From contig JBBDHG010000477.1 in the NCBI GenBank assembly GCA_037951165.1, positions 52,207 through 116,206 on the forward strand: a DNA stretch of 64,000 nucleotides. Direction: 5' to 3'. Positions 44,801 to 54,149 of the stretch are shown piece after piece; position 1 is the first letter of the stretch, and each line of letters begins with the position of its first letter. This stretch comes from Lophius americanus (taxonomy: Eukaryota > Chordata > Actinopteri > Lophiiformes > Lophiidae). Position numbers and translations under genes: made by a program. The notes below the pieces were generated by a model. It had not been told where the DNA came from, did no database searches, and saw nothing but the letters and a program-made list of their open reading frames with translations.

Positions 44801-45169
44801 TGGTGATGGTTCTGCTGCTGTGGACCTGCTCCATGTCCTCTGATCACAAGATGCTCATGATGATGATTATTGTTATTATTATTATTATTATATAGTATTT
44901 CCCCATAAACTATCACTATATGTTACATTAATATTAATGTTATTATCGACCATGGAGAGGTTGGAGAAAGTGGATTAGAGCTGATATCTTTGCTGCTTTC
45001 CCCCCGTCTGTATCTCTCCTCTCTCTCTCTCTCTTTCCATACCCGACCGGTCATGGCGGTAGGCCGTCCCCCCTGAGTCTTGGATCTGCTCGAGGTTTCT
45101 GCCCGTTAAAGGGCAGTTTTTTCTGGCCATTGTCTCCAAGTGCTGCTCAAGGCGGAGCTTGTTGTGTCT
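44800..45169 (+). mobile_element. Left part of a dispersed teleost repeat, split by the 28-bp array
   Basis: The segment from about 45,050, with GAGTCTTGGATCTGCTCGAG, TTTCTGCCCGTTAAAGGGCA and TCTCCAAGTGCTGCTCAAGG, matches my recollection of a very common teleost interspersed repeat whose 3' tail reads GGCGCTATATAAATAAA plus a short ATTG-type tail. That tail is found at 49,818-49,892, on the far side of the 28-bp array. A short (ATT)n at 44,865-44,892 and a (CT)n at 45,017-45,034 lie inside. I do not assign a family name. The left limit is uncertain. Confidence 0.65.
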
Positions 45170-48100
45170 GTAGATAATTATATAAAGAGTTTGTTCTGTA
45201 GATAATTATATAAAGAGTTTTACATGTAGATAATTATATAAAGAGTTTTACCTGTAGATAATTATATAAAGAGTTTGTTCTGTAGATAATTATATAAAGA
45301 GTTTTACCTGTAGATAATTATATAAAGAGTTAGTTCTGTAGATAATTATATAAAGAGTTTTACCTGTAGATAATTATATAAAGAGTTTTACCTGTAGATA
45401 ATTATATAAAGAGTTTTACCTGTAGATAATTATATAAAGAGTTTGTTCTGTAGATAATTATATAAAGAGTTTGTTCTGTAGATAATTATATAAAGAGTTT
45501 TACCTGTAGATAATTATATAAAGAGTTTTACCTGTAGATAATTATATAAAGAGTTTTACCTGTAGATAATTATATAAAGAGTTTGTTCTGTAGATAATTA
45601 TATAAAGAGTTTTACCTGTAGATAATTATATAAAGAGTTTTACCTGTAGATAATTATATAAAGAGTTTGTTCTGTAGATAATTATATAAAGAGTTTGTTC
45701 TGTAGATAATTATATAAAGAGTTTTACCTGTAGATAATTATATAAAGAGTTTGTTCTGTAGATAATTATATAAAGAGTTTTACCTGTAGATAATTATATA
45801 AAGAGTTTTACCTGTAGATAATTATATAAAGAGTTAGTTCTGTAGATAATTATATAAAGAGTTTTACCTGTAGATAATTATATAAAGAGTTAGTTCTGTA
45901 GATAATTATATAAAGAGTTTTACCTGTAGATAATTATATAAAGAGTTAGTTCTGTAGATAATTATATAAAGAGTTTGTTCTGTAGATAATTATATAAAGA
46001 GTTAGTTCTGTAGATAATTATATAAAGAGTTTGTTCTGTAGATAATTATATAAAGAGTTTTACATGTAGATAATTATATAAAGAGTTTTACCTGTAGATA
46101 ATTATATAAAGAGTTTGTTCTGTAGATAATTATATAAAGAGTTTTACCTGTAGATAATTATATAAAGAGTTAGTTCTGTAGATAATTATATAAAGAGTTT
46201 GTTCTGTAGATAATTATATAAAGAGTTTTACCTGTAGATAATTATATAAAGAGTTTTACCTGTAGATAATTATATAAAGAGTTTTACCTGTAGATAATTA
46301 TATAAAGAGTTTGTTCTGTAGATAATTATATAAAGAGTTTTACCTGTAGATAATTATATAAAGAGTTTTACCTGTAGATAATTATATAAAGAGTTTGTTC
46401 TGTAGATAATTATATAAAGAGTTTGTTCTGTAGATAATTATATAAAGAGTTTGTTCTGTAGATAATTATATAAAGAGTTTTACCTGTAGATAATTATATA
46501 AAGAGTTTGTTCTGTAGATAATTATATAAAGAGTTTTACCTGTAGATAATTATATAAAGAGTTAGTTCTGTAGATAATTATATAAAGAGTTTTACCTGTA
46601 GATAATTATATAAAGAGTTTGTTCTGTAGATAATTATATAAAGAGTTTGTTCTGTAGATAATTATATAAAGAGTTTTACCTGTAGATAATTATATAAAGA
46701 GTTTGTTCTGTAGATAATTATATAAAGAGTTTGTTCTGTAGATAATTATATAAAGAGTTAGTTCTGTAGATAATTATATAAAGAGTTTTACCTGTAGATA
46801 ATTATATAAAGAGTTTTACCTGTAGATAATTATATAAAGAGTTAGTTCTGTAGATAATTATATAAAGAGTTAGTTCTGTAGATAATTATATAAAGAGTTA
46901 GTTCTGTAGATAATTATATAAAGAGTTTTACCTGTAGATAATTACATAAAGAGTTTTACCTGTAGATAATTATATAAAGAGTTAGTTCTGTAGATAATTA
47001 TATAAAGAGTTAGTTCTGTAGATAATTATATAAAGAGTTTTACCTGTAGATAATTATATAAAGAGTTTGTTCTGTAGATAATTATATAAAGAGTTTGTTC
47101 TGTAGATAATTATATAAAGAGTTTGTTCTGTAGATAATTATATAAAGAGTTTGTTCTGTAGATAATTATATAAAGAGTTTTACCTGTAGATAATTATATA
47201 AAGAGTTTGTTCTGTAGATAATTATATAAAGAGTTTGTTCTGTAGATAATTATATAAAGAGTTTTACCTGTAGATAATTATATAAAGAGTTAGTTCTGTA
47301 GATAATTATATAAAGAGTTTTACCTGTAGATAATTATATAAAGAGTTTTACCTGTAGATAATTATATAAAGAGTTTTACCTGTAGATAATTATATAAAGA
47401 GTTTGTTCTGTAGATAATTATATAAAGAGTTTGTTCTGTAGATAATTATATAAAGAGTTTTACCTGTAGATAATTATATAAAGAGTTTATCCTGTAGATA
47501 ATTATATAAAGAGTTAGTTCTGTAGATAATTATATAAAGAGTTTGTTCTGTAGATAATTATATAAAGAGTTTTACCTGTAGATAATTATATAAAGAGTTT
47601 GTTCTGTAGATAATTATATAAAGAGTTTTACCTGTAGATAATTATATAAAGAGTTAGTTCTGTAGATAATTATATAAAGAGTTTTACCTGTAGATAATTA
47701 TATAAAGAGTTTTACCTGTAGATAATTATATAAAGAGTTTTACCTGTAGATAATTATATAAAGAGTTAGTTCTGTAGATAATTATATAAAGAGTTTGTTC
47801 TGTAGATAATTATATAAAGAGTTTTACCTGTAGATAATTATATAAAGAGTTAGTTCTGTAGATAATTATATAAAGAGTTAGTTCTGTAGATAATTATATA
47901 AAGAGTTTTACCTGTAGATAATTATATAAAGAGTTTTACCTGTTGATAATTATATAAAGAGTTTTACCTGTAGATAATTATATAAAGAGTTAGTTCTGTA
48001 GATAATTATATAAAGAGTTTGTTCTGTAGATAATTATATAAAGAGTTTTACCTGTAGATAATTATATAAAGAGTTTTACCTGTAGATAATTATATAAAGA

Positions 48101-49817
48101 GTTTGTTCTGTAGATAATTATATAAAGAGTTTGTTCTGTAGATAATTATATAAAGAGTTTTACCTGTAGATAATTATATAAAGAGTTTTACCTGTAGATC
48201 ATTATATAAAGAGTTTGTTCTGTAGAGAATTATATAAAGAGTTAGTTCTGTAGATAATTATATAAAGAGTTTTACCTGTAGATAATTATATAAAGAGTTT
48301 GTTCTGTAGATAATTATATAAAGAGTTTGTTCTGTAGATAATTATATAAAGAGTTTTACCTGTAGATAATTATATAAAGAGTTTGTTCTGTAGATAATTA
48401 TATAAAGAGTTTTACCTGTAGATAATTATATAAAGAGTTTTACCTGTAGATAATTATATAAAGAGTTTGTTCTGTAGATAATTATATAAAGAGTTAGTTC
48501 TGTAGATAATTATATAAAGAGTTAGTTCTGTAGATAATTATATAAAGAGTTAGTTCTGTAGATAATTATATAAAGAGTTTGTTCTGTAGATAATTATATA
48601 AAGAGTTAGTTCTGTAGATAATTATATAAAGAGTTTGTTCTGTAGATAATTATATAAAGAGTTAGTTCTGTAGATAATTATATAAAGAGTTAGTTCTGTA
48701 GATAATTATATAAAGAGTTTTACCTGTAGATAATTATATAAAGAGTTTGTTCTGTAGATAATTATATAAAGAGTTAGTTCTGTAGATAATTATATAAAGA
48801 GTTAGTTCTGTAGATAATTATATAAAGAGTTAGTTCTGTAGATAATTATATAAAGAGTTAGTTCTGTAGATAATTATATAAAGAGTTTGTTCTGTAGATA
48901 ATTATATAAAGAGTTAGTTCTGTAGATAATTATATAAAGAGTTAGTTCTGTAGATAATTATATAAAGAGTTTTACCTGTAGATAATTATATAAAGAGTTT
49001 TACCTGTTGATAATTATATAAAGAGTTTTACCTGTAGATAATTATATAAAGAGTTAGTTCTGTAGATAATTATATAAAGAGTTTGTTCTGTAGATAATTA
49101 TATAAAGAGTTTTACCTGTAGATAATTATATAAAGAGTTTTACCTGTAGATAATTATATAAAGAGTTTGTTCTGTAGATAATTATATAAAGAGTTTGTTC
49201 TGTAGATAATTATATAAAGAGTTTTACCTGTAGATAATTATATAAAGAGTTTTACCTGTAGATCATTATATAAAGAGTTTGTTCTGTAGAGAATTATATA
49301 AAGAGTTAGTTCTGTAGATAATTATATAAAGAGTTTTACCTGTAGATAATTATATAAAGAGTTTGTTCTGTAGATAATTATATAAAGAGTTTGTTCTGTA
49401 GATAATTATATAAAGAGTTTTACCTGTAGATAATTATATAAAGAGTTTTACCTGTAGATAATTATATAAAGAGTTTTACCTGTAGATAATTATATAAAGA
49501 GTTTTACCTGTAGATAATTATATAAAGAGTTTGTTCTGTAGATAATTATATAAAGAGTTTTACCTGTAGATAATTATATAAAGAGTTTGTTCTGTAGATA
49601 ATTATATAAAGAGTTTGTTCTGTAGATAATTATATAAAGAGTTTTACCTGTAGATAATTATATAAAGAGTTTTACCTGTAGATAATTATATAAAGAGTTT
49701 TACCTGTAGATAATTATATAAAGAGTTTTACCTGTAGATAATTATATAAAGAGTTTTACCTGTAGATAATTATATAAAGAGTTTGTTCTGTAGATAATTA
49801 TATAAAGAGTTTGTTCT
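45170..49817. repeat. 28-bp minisatellite, 166 copies, no length change
   Basis: Each unit is GTAGATAATTATATAAAGAG plus one of three 8-base endings: TTTTACCT, TTTGTTCT or TTAGTTCT. The span from the first GTAGATAATT to the last TTTGTTCT is 4,648 bp, exactly 166 x 28, so no net indel has accumulated. Rare substitutions such as GTAGATCATT (about 48,193 and 49,257), GTAGAGAATT (about 48,221 and 49,285) and GTTGATAATT (about 47,942 and 49,006) occur in pairs 1,064 bp (38 units) apart, marking an internal duplication. The unit is AT-rich with TATAAA words. The flanks show that it arose inside a dispersed repeat. Confidence 0.97.
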
Positions 49818-49892
49818 AGAACTGATCTTTCTGGAAACCGTGAGACAACTGTTGTTGTGAATTGGCGCTATATAAATAAAGATTGATTCATT
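49818..49892 (+). mobile_element. 3' tail of the dispersed teleost repeat
   Basis: Contains GAGACAACTGTTGTTGTGAA, then TTGGCGCTATATAAATAAAG and ATTGATTCATTG. I recognise this as the 3' end of a widespread teleost interspersed repeat. It continues the left part that ends at 45,169, so the 28-bp array sits inside one element copy. The element is non-coding here. Confidence 0.75.
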
Positions 49893-50785
49893 GATATGTG
49901 TGTATATATGTCTGTATACGTGTATACGTGTGTATATGTGTATACGTGTGTGTATACGTGTGTATACGTGTATATATGTGTATGTGTGTGTATATATATG
50001 TGTGTATACGTGTATACGTGTGTGTATACGTGTGTATACGTGTATATATGTGTATGTGTGTGTATACGTGTATACGTGTGTGTATACGTGTGTATATGTG
50101 TATATATGTGTATATGTGTATATATGTGTATGTGTGTATATATATGTGTGTATACCTGTATACGTGTGTGTATACGTGTGTATATGTGTGTATATGTGTA
50201 TATATGTGTATGTGTGTGTATGTGTGTGTATATATATGTGTATATATGTGTATATATGTGTATGTGTGTGTATATATATGTGTGTATACGTGTGTATATG
50301 TGTGTATGTGTGTGTATATATATGTGTGTATACGTGTATACGTGTGTGTATACGCGTGTATATATATGTGTGTATACGTGTGTGTATACATGTGTATATG
50401 TGTATATATGTGTATGTGTATGTATATATATGTGTGTATACGTGTGTGTATACGTGTGTATATGTGTGTATGTGTGTGTGTATATATATGTGTATACGTG
50501 TATACGTGTGTGTATACGTGTGTATATGTGTATATATGTGTATGTGTGTGTGTATATATATGTGTGTATACGTGTATACGTGTGTATATGTGTGTATATG
50601 TGTGTATGTGTGTGTATATATGTGTGTGTATATGTGTATATATGTGTATGTGTGTGTATATATATGTGTGTATTTATATGTGTGTATACGTGTGTATATG
50701 TGTATATATGTGTATGTGTGTATATATATGTGTGTATATATATGTGTGTATTTATATGGGAGTATATATATGTGTGTATATATAT
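49893..50785. repeat. Alternating purine-pyrimidine microsatellite (TG/TA/CG)
   Basis: Mixed (TG)n, (TA)n and TACG steps such as TATACGTGTGTATATGTG. From 49,913 to about 50,672 pyrimidines sit at odd positions and purines at even ones. The one exception I found is a C at 50,156. Long Thr/His/Tyr/Ile or Val/Cys/Tyr/Ile open frames occur on both strands only because stop codons are rare in this composition. They are not genes. Confidence 0.95.
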
Positions 50786-51198
50786 GGGAGTATCTGCGTG
50801 TGTCATGTGACAGAGGAGAAGTTTCATGAGGAGACCTGGACGTTGACTCGTGTGTTTATACGTGTGTATATGTGTATATATGTGTATGTGTGTATATATA
50901 TGTGTGTATATATGTGTGTATATATATGTGTGTATATATGTGTGTATTTATATGGGAGTATCTGCGTGTGTCATGTGACAGAGGAGAAGTTTCATGAGGA
51001 GACCTGGACGTTGACTCGTGTGTTTATACGTGTGTATATGTGTATATATGTGTATGTGTGTATATATATGTGTGTATATATGTGTGTATATATATGTGTG
51101 TATATATGTGTGTATTTATATGGGAGTATCTGCGTGTGTCATGTGACAGAGGAGAAGTTTCATGAGGAGACCTGGACGTTGACTCGTGTGTTTATCTC
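50786..51198. repeat. 168-bp tandem triplication (third copy partial)
   Basis: GGGAGTATCTGCGTGTGTCA recurs at 50,786, 50,954 and 51,122, exactly 168 bp apart. Each copy has a non-repetitive core (ATGTGACAGAGGAGAAG through GACGTTGACTCG) followed by a TG/TA tract. The third copy stops after GTGTGTTTAT and passes into unique sequence. The core is preceded by CATGTGACAG, like a splice acceptor, and one frame reads EEKFHEETWTLT. Whether it was ever an exon is unknown. Confidence 0.9.
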
Positions 51199-51205
51199 AA
51201 TGCAG

Positions 51206-51300
51206 ACCTCTGGACTAACTTTAAGTACAACATCAGCTTCTCTCAGACGTGTTTCATCTTCTTCACCTTCTTCATCCTCCACCTCCTCTTCTCCTTCCTC
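51206..51300 (+). pseudogene. Exon-like segment with a hydrophobic stretch, unidentified
   Basis: After an acceptor-like TTTATCTCAATGCAG, one frame reads DLWTNFKYNISFSQT and then a Phe/Leu-rich stretch (CFIFFTFFILHLLFSFLL) that could span a membrane. Third codon positions look coding-like at the start. The open frame runs directly into reverse-strand Tc1-like transposase sequence at about 51,300, so if this is an exon it is truncated or disrupted by the element. No second exon was found nearby. A pyrimidine-rich stretch read by chance would also give Phe, Leu and Ser, so this is a weak call. I do not recognise the protein. Confidence 0.25.
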
Positions 51301-52262
51301 CTGGACCGTCTGTGGTTCTACTTTGTGGCGTTTGATGCAGCGATACAGAACGTCCCAGAGGTTCTCAGGTGGGTTCAGGTCTGGAGACCCTGAGGACCTT
51401 CAATGGCATCAAAACATTAATCCTCCAGAAACTGCCTATAACGTTCTTACGCATAAAGCCGGGCCTCGTCCTGGACCAGGAGGAACCCAGGGTCCACTGG
51501 ACCAGTGTGAGGTCTGACAGTGGGTCTGAGGGTCAGGTACCTTTGGCTAACACCTGGAGGTCTGTGAGACCCTCCAAGGATCTACCTCCCCACACCACCA
51601 CCAAACCGGTCCCGCTGGACTATGTTTCAGCGAGCAGAACCTTCACTACGGCGTCTCCAGAATCTTTGCGTCTGTCACATGAGCCCAGTCAGAACCTCCT
51701 CTAATCTGAGAGGAGAACGAGGCACCAACGGGGAACTGGCCACCACTGGTGTTTTCTGGGGAACATCCATCCAGCTGTATGGTTCTGGGCTGTGAGCTCA
51801 GGTCCAGTGGAGGACGTTGGACCCTCATGCCGTCCTAATAAAGTTTGGCTGTGAAGGTTTGGTCAGAACCCTCTCACCAGCTGCTGGAGGTCATCTAGTA
51901 GGGATCTGGTCCTCCTCACACTCCTGAGACTGTTCTTGGAGACAAAGGGGACCGTCTAGTGACGGTATGGATGTTCCATCCCGGAGGAGATGGACCACCT
52001 GAAGGTTCTACAGGTACCACATCATGGTACCAGTACAGACCAGGACACCAGCAGAACCCAGAACTAGAGATGAATCAGTCAGGAAGGATGGGGAGGGAGA
52101 AATGGTCGGTGGGCCACCTCCTGCAGAACCAGAACCTTCCTGAAGGGTGTCCTGCTGGTGCCTCTCCTGTCCACCTGGTGGCGCTTTCATCAGAACCAAA
52201 GACCGTGATACTGACTCACAATTCCTTACGCTTCCTGTCCGGCCAGAACCAGGTCCGAGATG
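51298..52262 (-). pseudogene. Degenerate Tc1/mariner-like transposase
   Basis: Read on the minus strand, fragments in shifting frames match Tc1-like DDE transposases. An N-terminal region lies at about 52,000-52,250. The fragment around 51,650-51,828 (MRVQRPPLDL, then SPENTSGGQF) corresponds to the segment before the first catalytic Asp, but the expected TDESRF-type motif is lost. GFLLVQDEARLYA (about 51,448-51,490) keeps the second Asp context, where the family has QDNARPH. SPDLNPPENLWDVLYR (about 51,340-51,388) matches the third-residue region, and HKVEPQTVQE follows. Several frameshifts and stops make it inactive. No terminal inverted repeats were seen. The 3' end is cut at about 51,300, next to the exon-like segment. 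An old non-autonomous or decayed copy; DNA transposons of this kind are common in fish. Confidence 0.8.
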
Positions 52263-52440
52263 TTAAGCGGACTCTGTGTTCTGCTGTGGTGATTCCCCAC
52301 ATGACCTTGAGCGGAGAATAATTAACGTTTAAATGATTTAAATTGTTTTTAAAAAGATCGATTGATGAGAGTTTGTTTAAAGTTACATTTCAACCTTTTT
52401 TCCCAAACTTTTAGATTTTGCTTCTTGAATTGAATACTTA
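52263..52440. other. AT-rich spacer, nothing recognised
   Basis: Low-GC sequence between the Tc1-like relic and the 11-bp array. No open frame or repeat is supported. Confidence 0.5.
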
Positions 52441-53536
52441 AAAGAACACGTGTAGAACACCTGTAGAACACCTGTAGAACACCTGTAGAACACCTGTAGA
52501 ACACCTGTAGAACACCTGTAAAAACGTGTAGAACATCTGTAGAACACCTGTAGAACACCTGTAGAACACCTGTAGAACACCTGTAGAACACGTGTAGAAC
52601 ACCTGTAGAACACCTGTAGAACACCTGTAGAACACCTGTAGAACACCTGTAAAAACGTGTAGAACATCTGTAGAACACCTGTAGAACACCTGTAGAACAC
52701 GTGTAGAACACCTGTAGAACACCTGTAGAACACCTGTAAAAACGTGTAGAACATTTGTAGAACACCTGTAGAACACGTGTAGAAGACGTGTAAAACACCT
52801 GTACAACACGTGTACAACACATGTAGAACACCTGTAGAACACCTGTACAACACATGTAGAACACCTGTAGAACACCTGTAGAACATGTGTAGAACACGTG
52901 TAGAACACCTGTAGAACACCTGTAGAACACGTGTAGAACACCTGTAGAACATGTGTAGAACACGTGTAGAACAACTGTAGAACATGTGTAGAACATGTGT
53001 AGAACACCTGTAGAACATGTGTAGAACACGTGTAGAACACCTGTAGAACATGTGTAGAACACCTGTAGAACACCTGTAGAACACCTGTAGAACACCTGTA
53101 GAACACGTGTAGAACATGTGTAGAACACCTGTAGAACATGTGTAGAACATGTGTAGAACACCTGTAGAACACCTGTAGAACACCTGTAGAACACCTGTAG
53201 AAGATGTGTAGAACACCTGTAGAACACCTGTAGAACACCTGTAGAACACCTGTAGAACACCTGTAGAACACCTGTAGAACACCTGTAGAAGATGTGTAGA
53301 ACACCTGTAGAACACCTGTAGAAGATGTGTAGAACACCTGTAGAACACGTGTAGAACACCTGTAGAACACCTGTAGAACACCTGTAGAACACCTGTAGAA
53401 GATGTGTAGAACCCCTGTAGAACACCTGTAGAACACGTGTAGAACACCTGTAGAACACCTGTAGAACACCTGTAGAACACCTGTAGAACACCTGTAGAAG
53501 ATGTGTAGAACCCCTGTAGAACACCTGTAGAACACC
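52441..53536. repeat. 11-bp minisatellite, about 100 copies, E-box in nearly every unit
   Basis: Unit TAGAACACCTG with variants TAGAACACGTG, TAGAACATGTG, TAGAACATCTG and TAGAAGATGTG, plus a shorter TAAAAACGTG form. Almost every unit contains CANNTG or a close relative (CACCTG, CACGTG, CATGTG, CATCTG). Because 11 is not a multiple of 3, each minus-strand frame repeats every 33 bases as an 11-residue motif (VFYRCSTGVLQ). This explains three overlapping 365-401 residue open frames that are not genes. The array lies just beyond the likely 3' end of the CD6-like gene. Confidence 0.95.
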
Positions 53537-53604
53537 TTTTTAGTTTCCTTATCTGGGTTTCCAGCGTTTTGGTTTGAAACCGTCTCAAACTCTCTGACAG
53601 AACT
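53537..53604. other. Intergenic sequence just past the CD6-like 3' end
   Basis: Short unique stretch between the 11-bp array and the candidate polyadenylation signal. Cleavage and any GT-rich downstream element would fall here. Confidence 0.4.
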
Positions 53605-53610
53605 TTTATT
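53605..53610 (-). terminator. Candidate polyadenylation signal AATAAA for the CD6-like gene
   Basis: The minus strand reads AATAAA here, about 460 bases after the stop codon at 54,067-54,069. It would give a 3' UTR of ordinary length ending just before the 11-bp array. No transcript evidence is available. Confidence 0.45.
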
Positions 53611-54066
53611 TACTAGAAGTTCTGCCTTTAGGTTGTCAGATCTCCGCTGACACTTTTATGAGGGGACACTTCTTTTAAGCCCACTCTTCATTCCACACGG
53701 CACTCAGTCACGCCAGCCTGCAGCGCCCTCCGGTGGTCGTTGTCCAGACTCTCAGGAGAAGGGACCTGGGCCGGTTCTTACCTTTACCGGACCCTAACGT
53801 GACTCTGGTGTTTCTAAAACGCTTCTACCTTCCTCTGAGTGTGAAAATCAAAAGAAAGGTTCAGAGATGAAAGATGGCGCTGATGAAGGCTGAGAGGAAG
53901 GATTGGACTCAAACAGGAACCTTTTATAGCAGACAAACGTTCATATTTCTTTCAGCCACGACGTCTGTCGCCCCAATGATGACATCATCAGTTCCCTCCG
54001 AACATGTGTTTGTTTGAGAGCGTTTATGCAGCTGGGCAGGTTAAAAGTCTTCTCCGCTCTTCGCTC
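53611..54066 (-). other. Probable 3' UTR of the CD6-like gene
   Basis: Unique, non-repetitive sequence between the stop codon and the AATAAA candidate. It has no supported open frame or structured RNA element. Confidence 0.45.
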
Positions 54067-54149
54067 TCAGGAGCCCACGTCGTCGTAGTCATCCTCAGAC
54101 GGGGGGTCGGGGCTCGCTGGGAGGCAGAGGAGGCCGTCGTCTTCGTCAC
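54067..54149 (-). CDS. cd6: CD6-like exon: terminal, DDYDD C terminus
   Basis: 83 bp of coding sequence after the acceptor TCCGATCGCAG. It reads DEDDGLLCLPASPDPPSE and ends DDYDDVGS, stop TGA at 54,067-54,069. Human CD6 ends DDYDDISAA, and that Tyr, once phosphorylated, binds the SLP-76 SH2 domain. Conservation of this terminus is the strongest evidence for CD6 rather than CD5, and it confirms the phase-1 joining of the preceding exon. Confidence 0.88.

Noticed and set aside
51310..51370. Extension of the plus-strand exon candidate through LDRLWFYFVAFDAAIQ
   Set aside because: On the minus strand the same bases read LWDVLYRCIKRHKVEPQTVQ, a clear Tc1-like transposase segment, so the plus reading is a shadow.
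49868..51517. Long open frames rich in Tyr/Thr/His or Val/Cys/Tyr over the TG/TA tract
   Set aside because: They occur on both strands and in several frames of a microsatellite. Composition alone explains the lack of stops.
52349..53588. Three overlapping minus-strand frames of 365-401 residues with VFYRCSTGVLQ repeats
   Set aside because: They are one 11-bp repeat read in three frames. No start context, domain or unique coding sequence.
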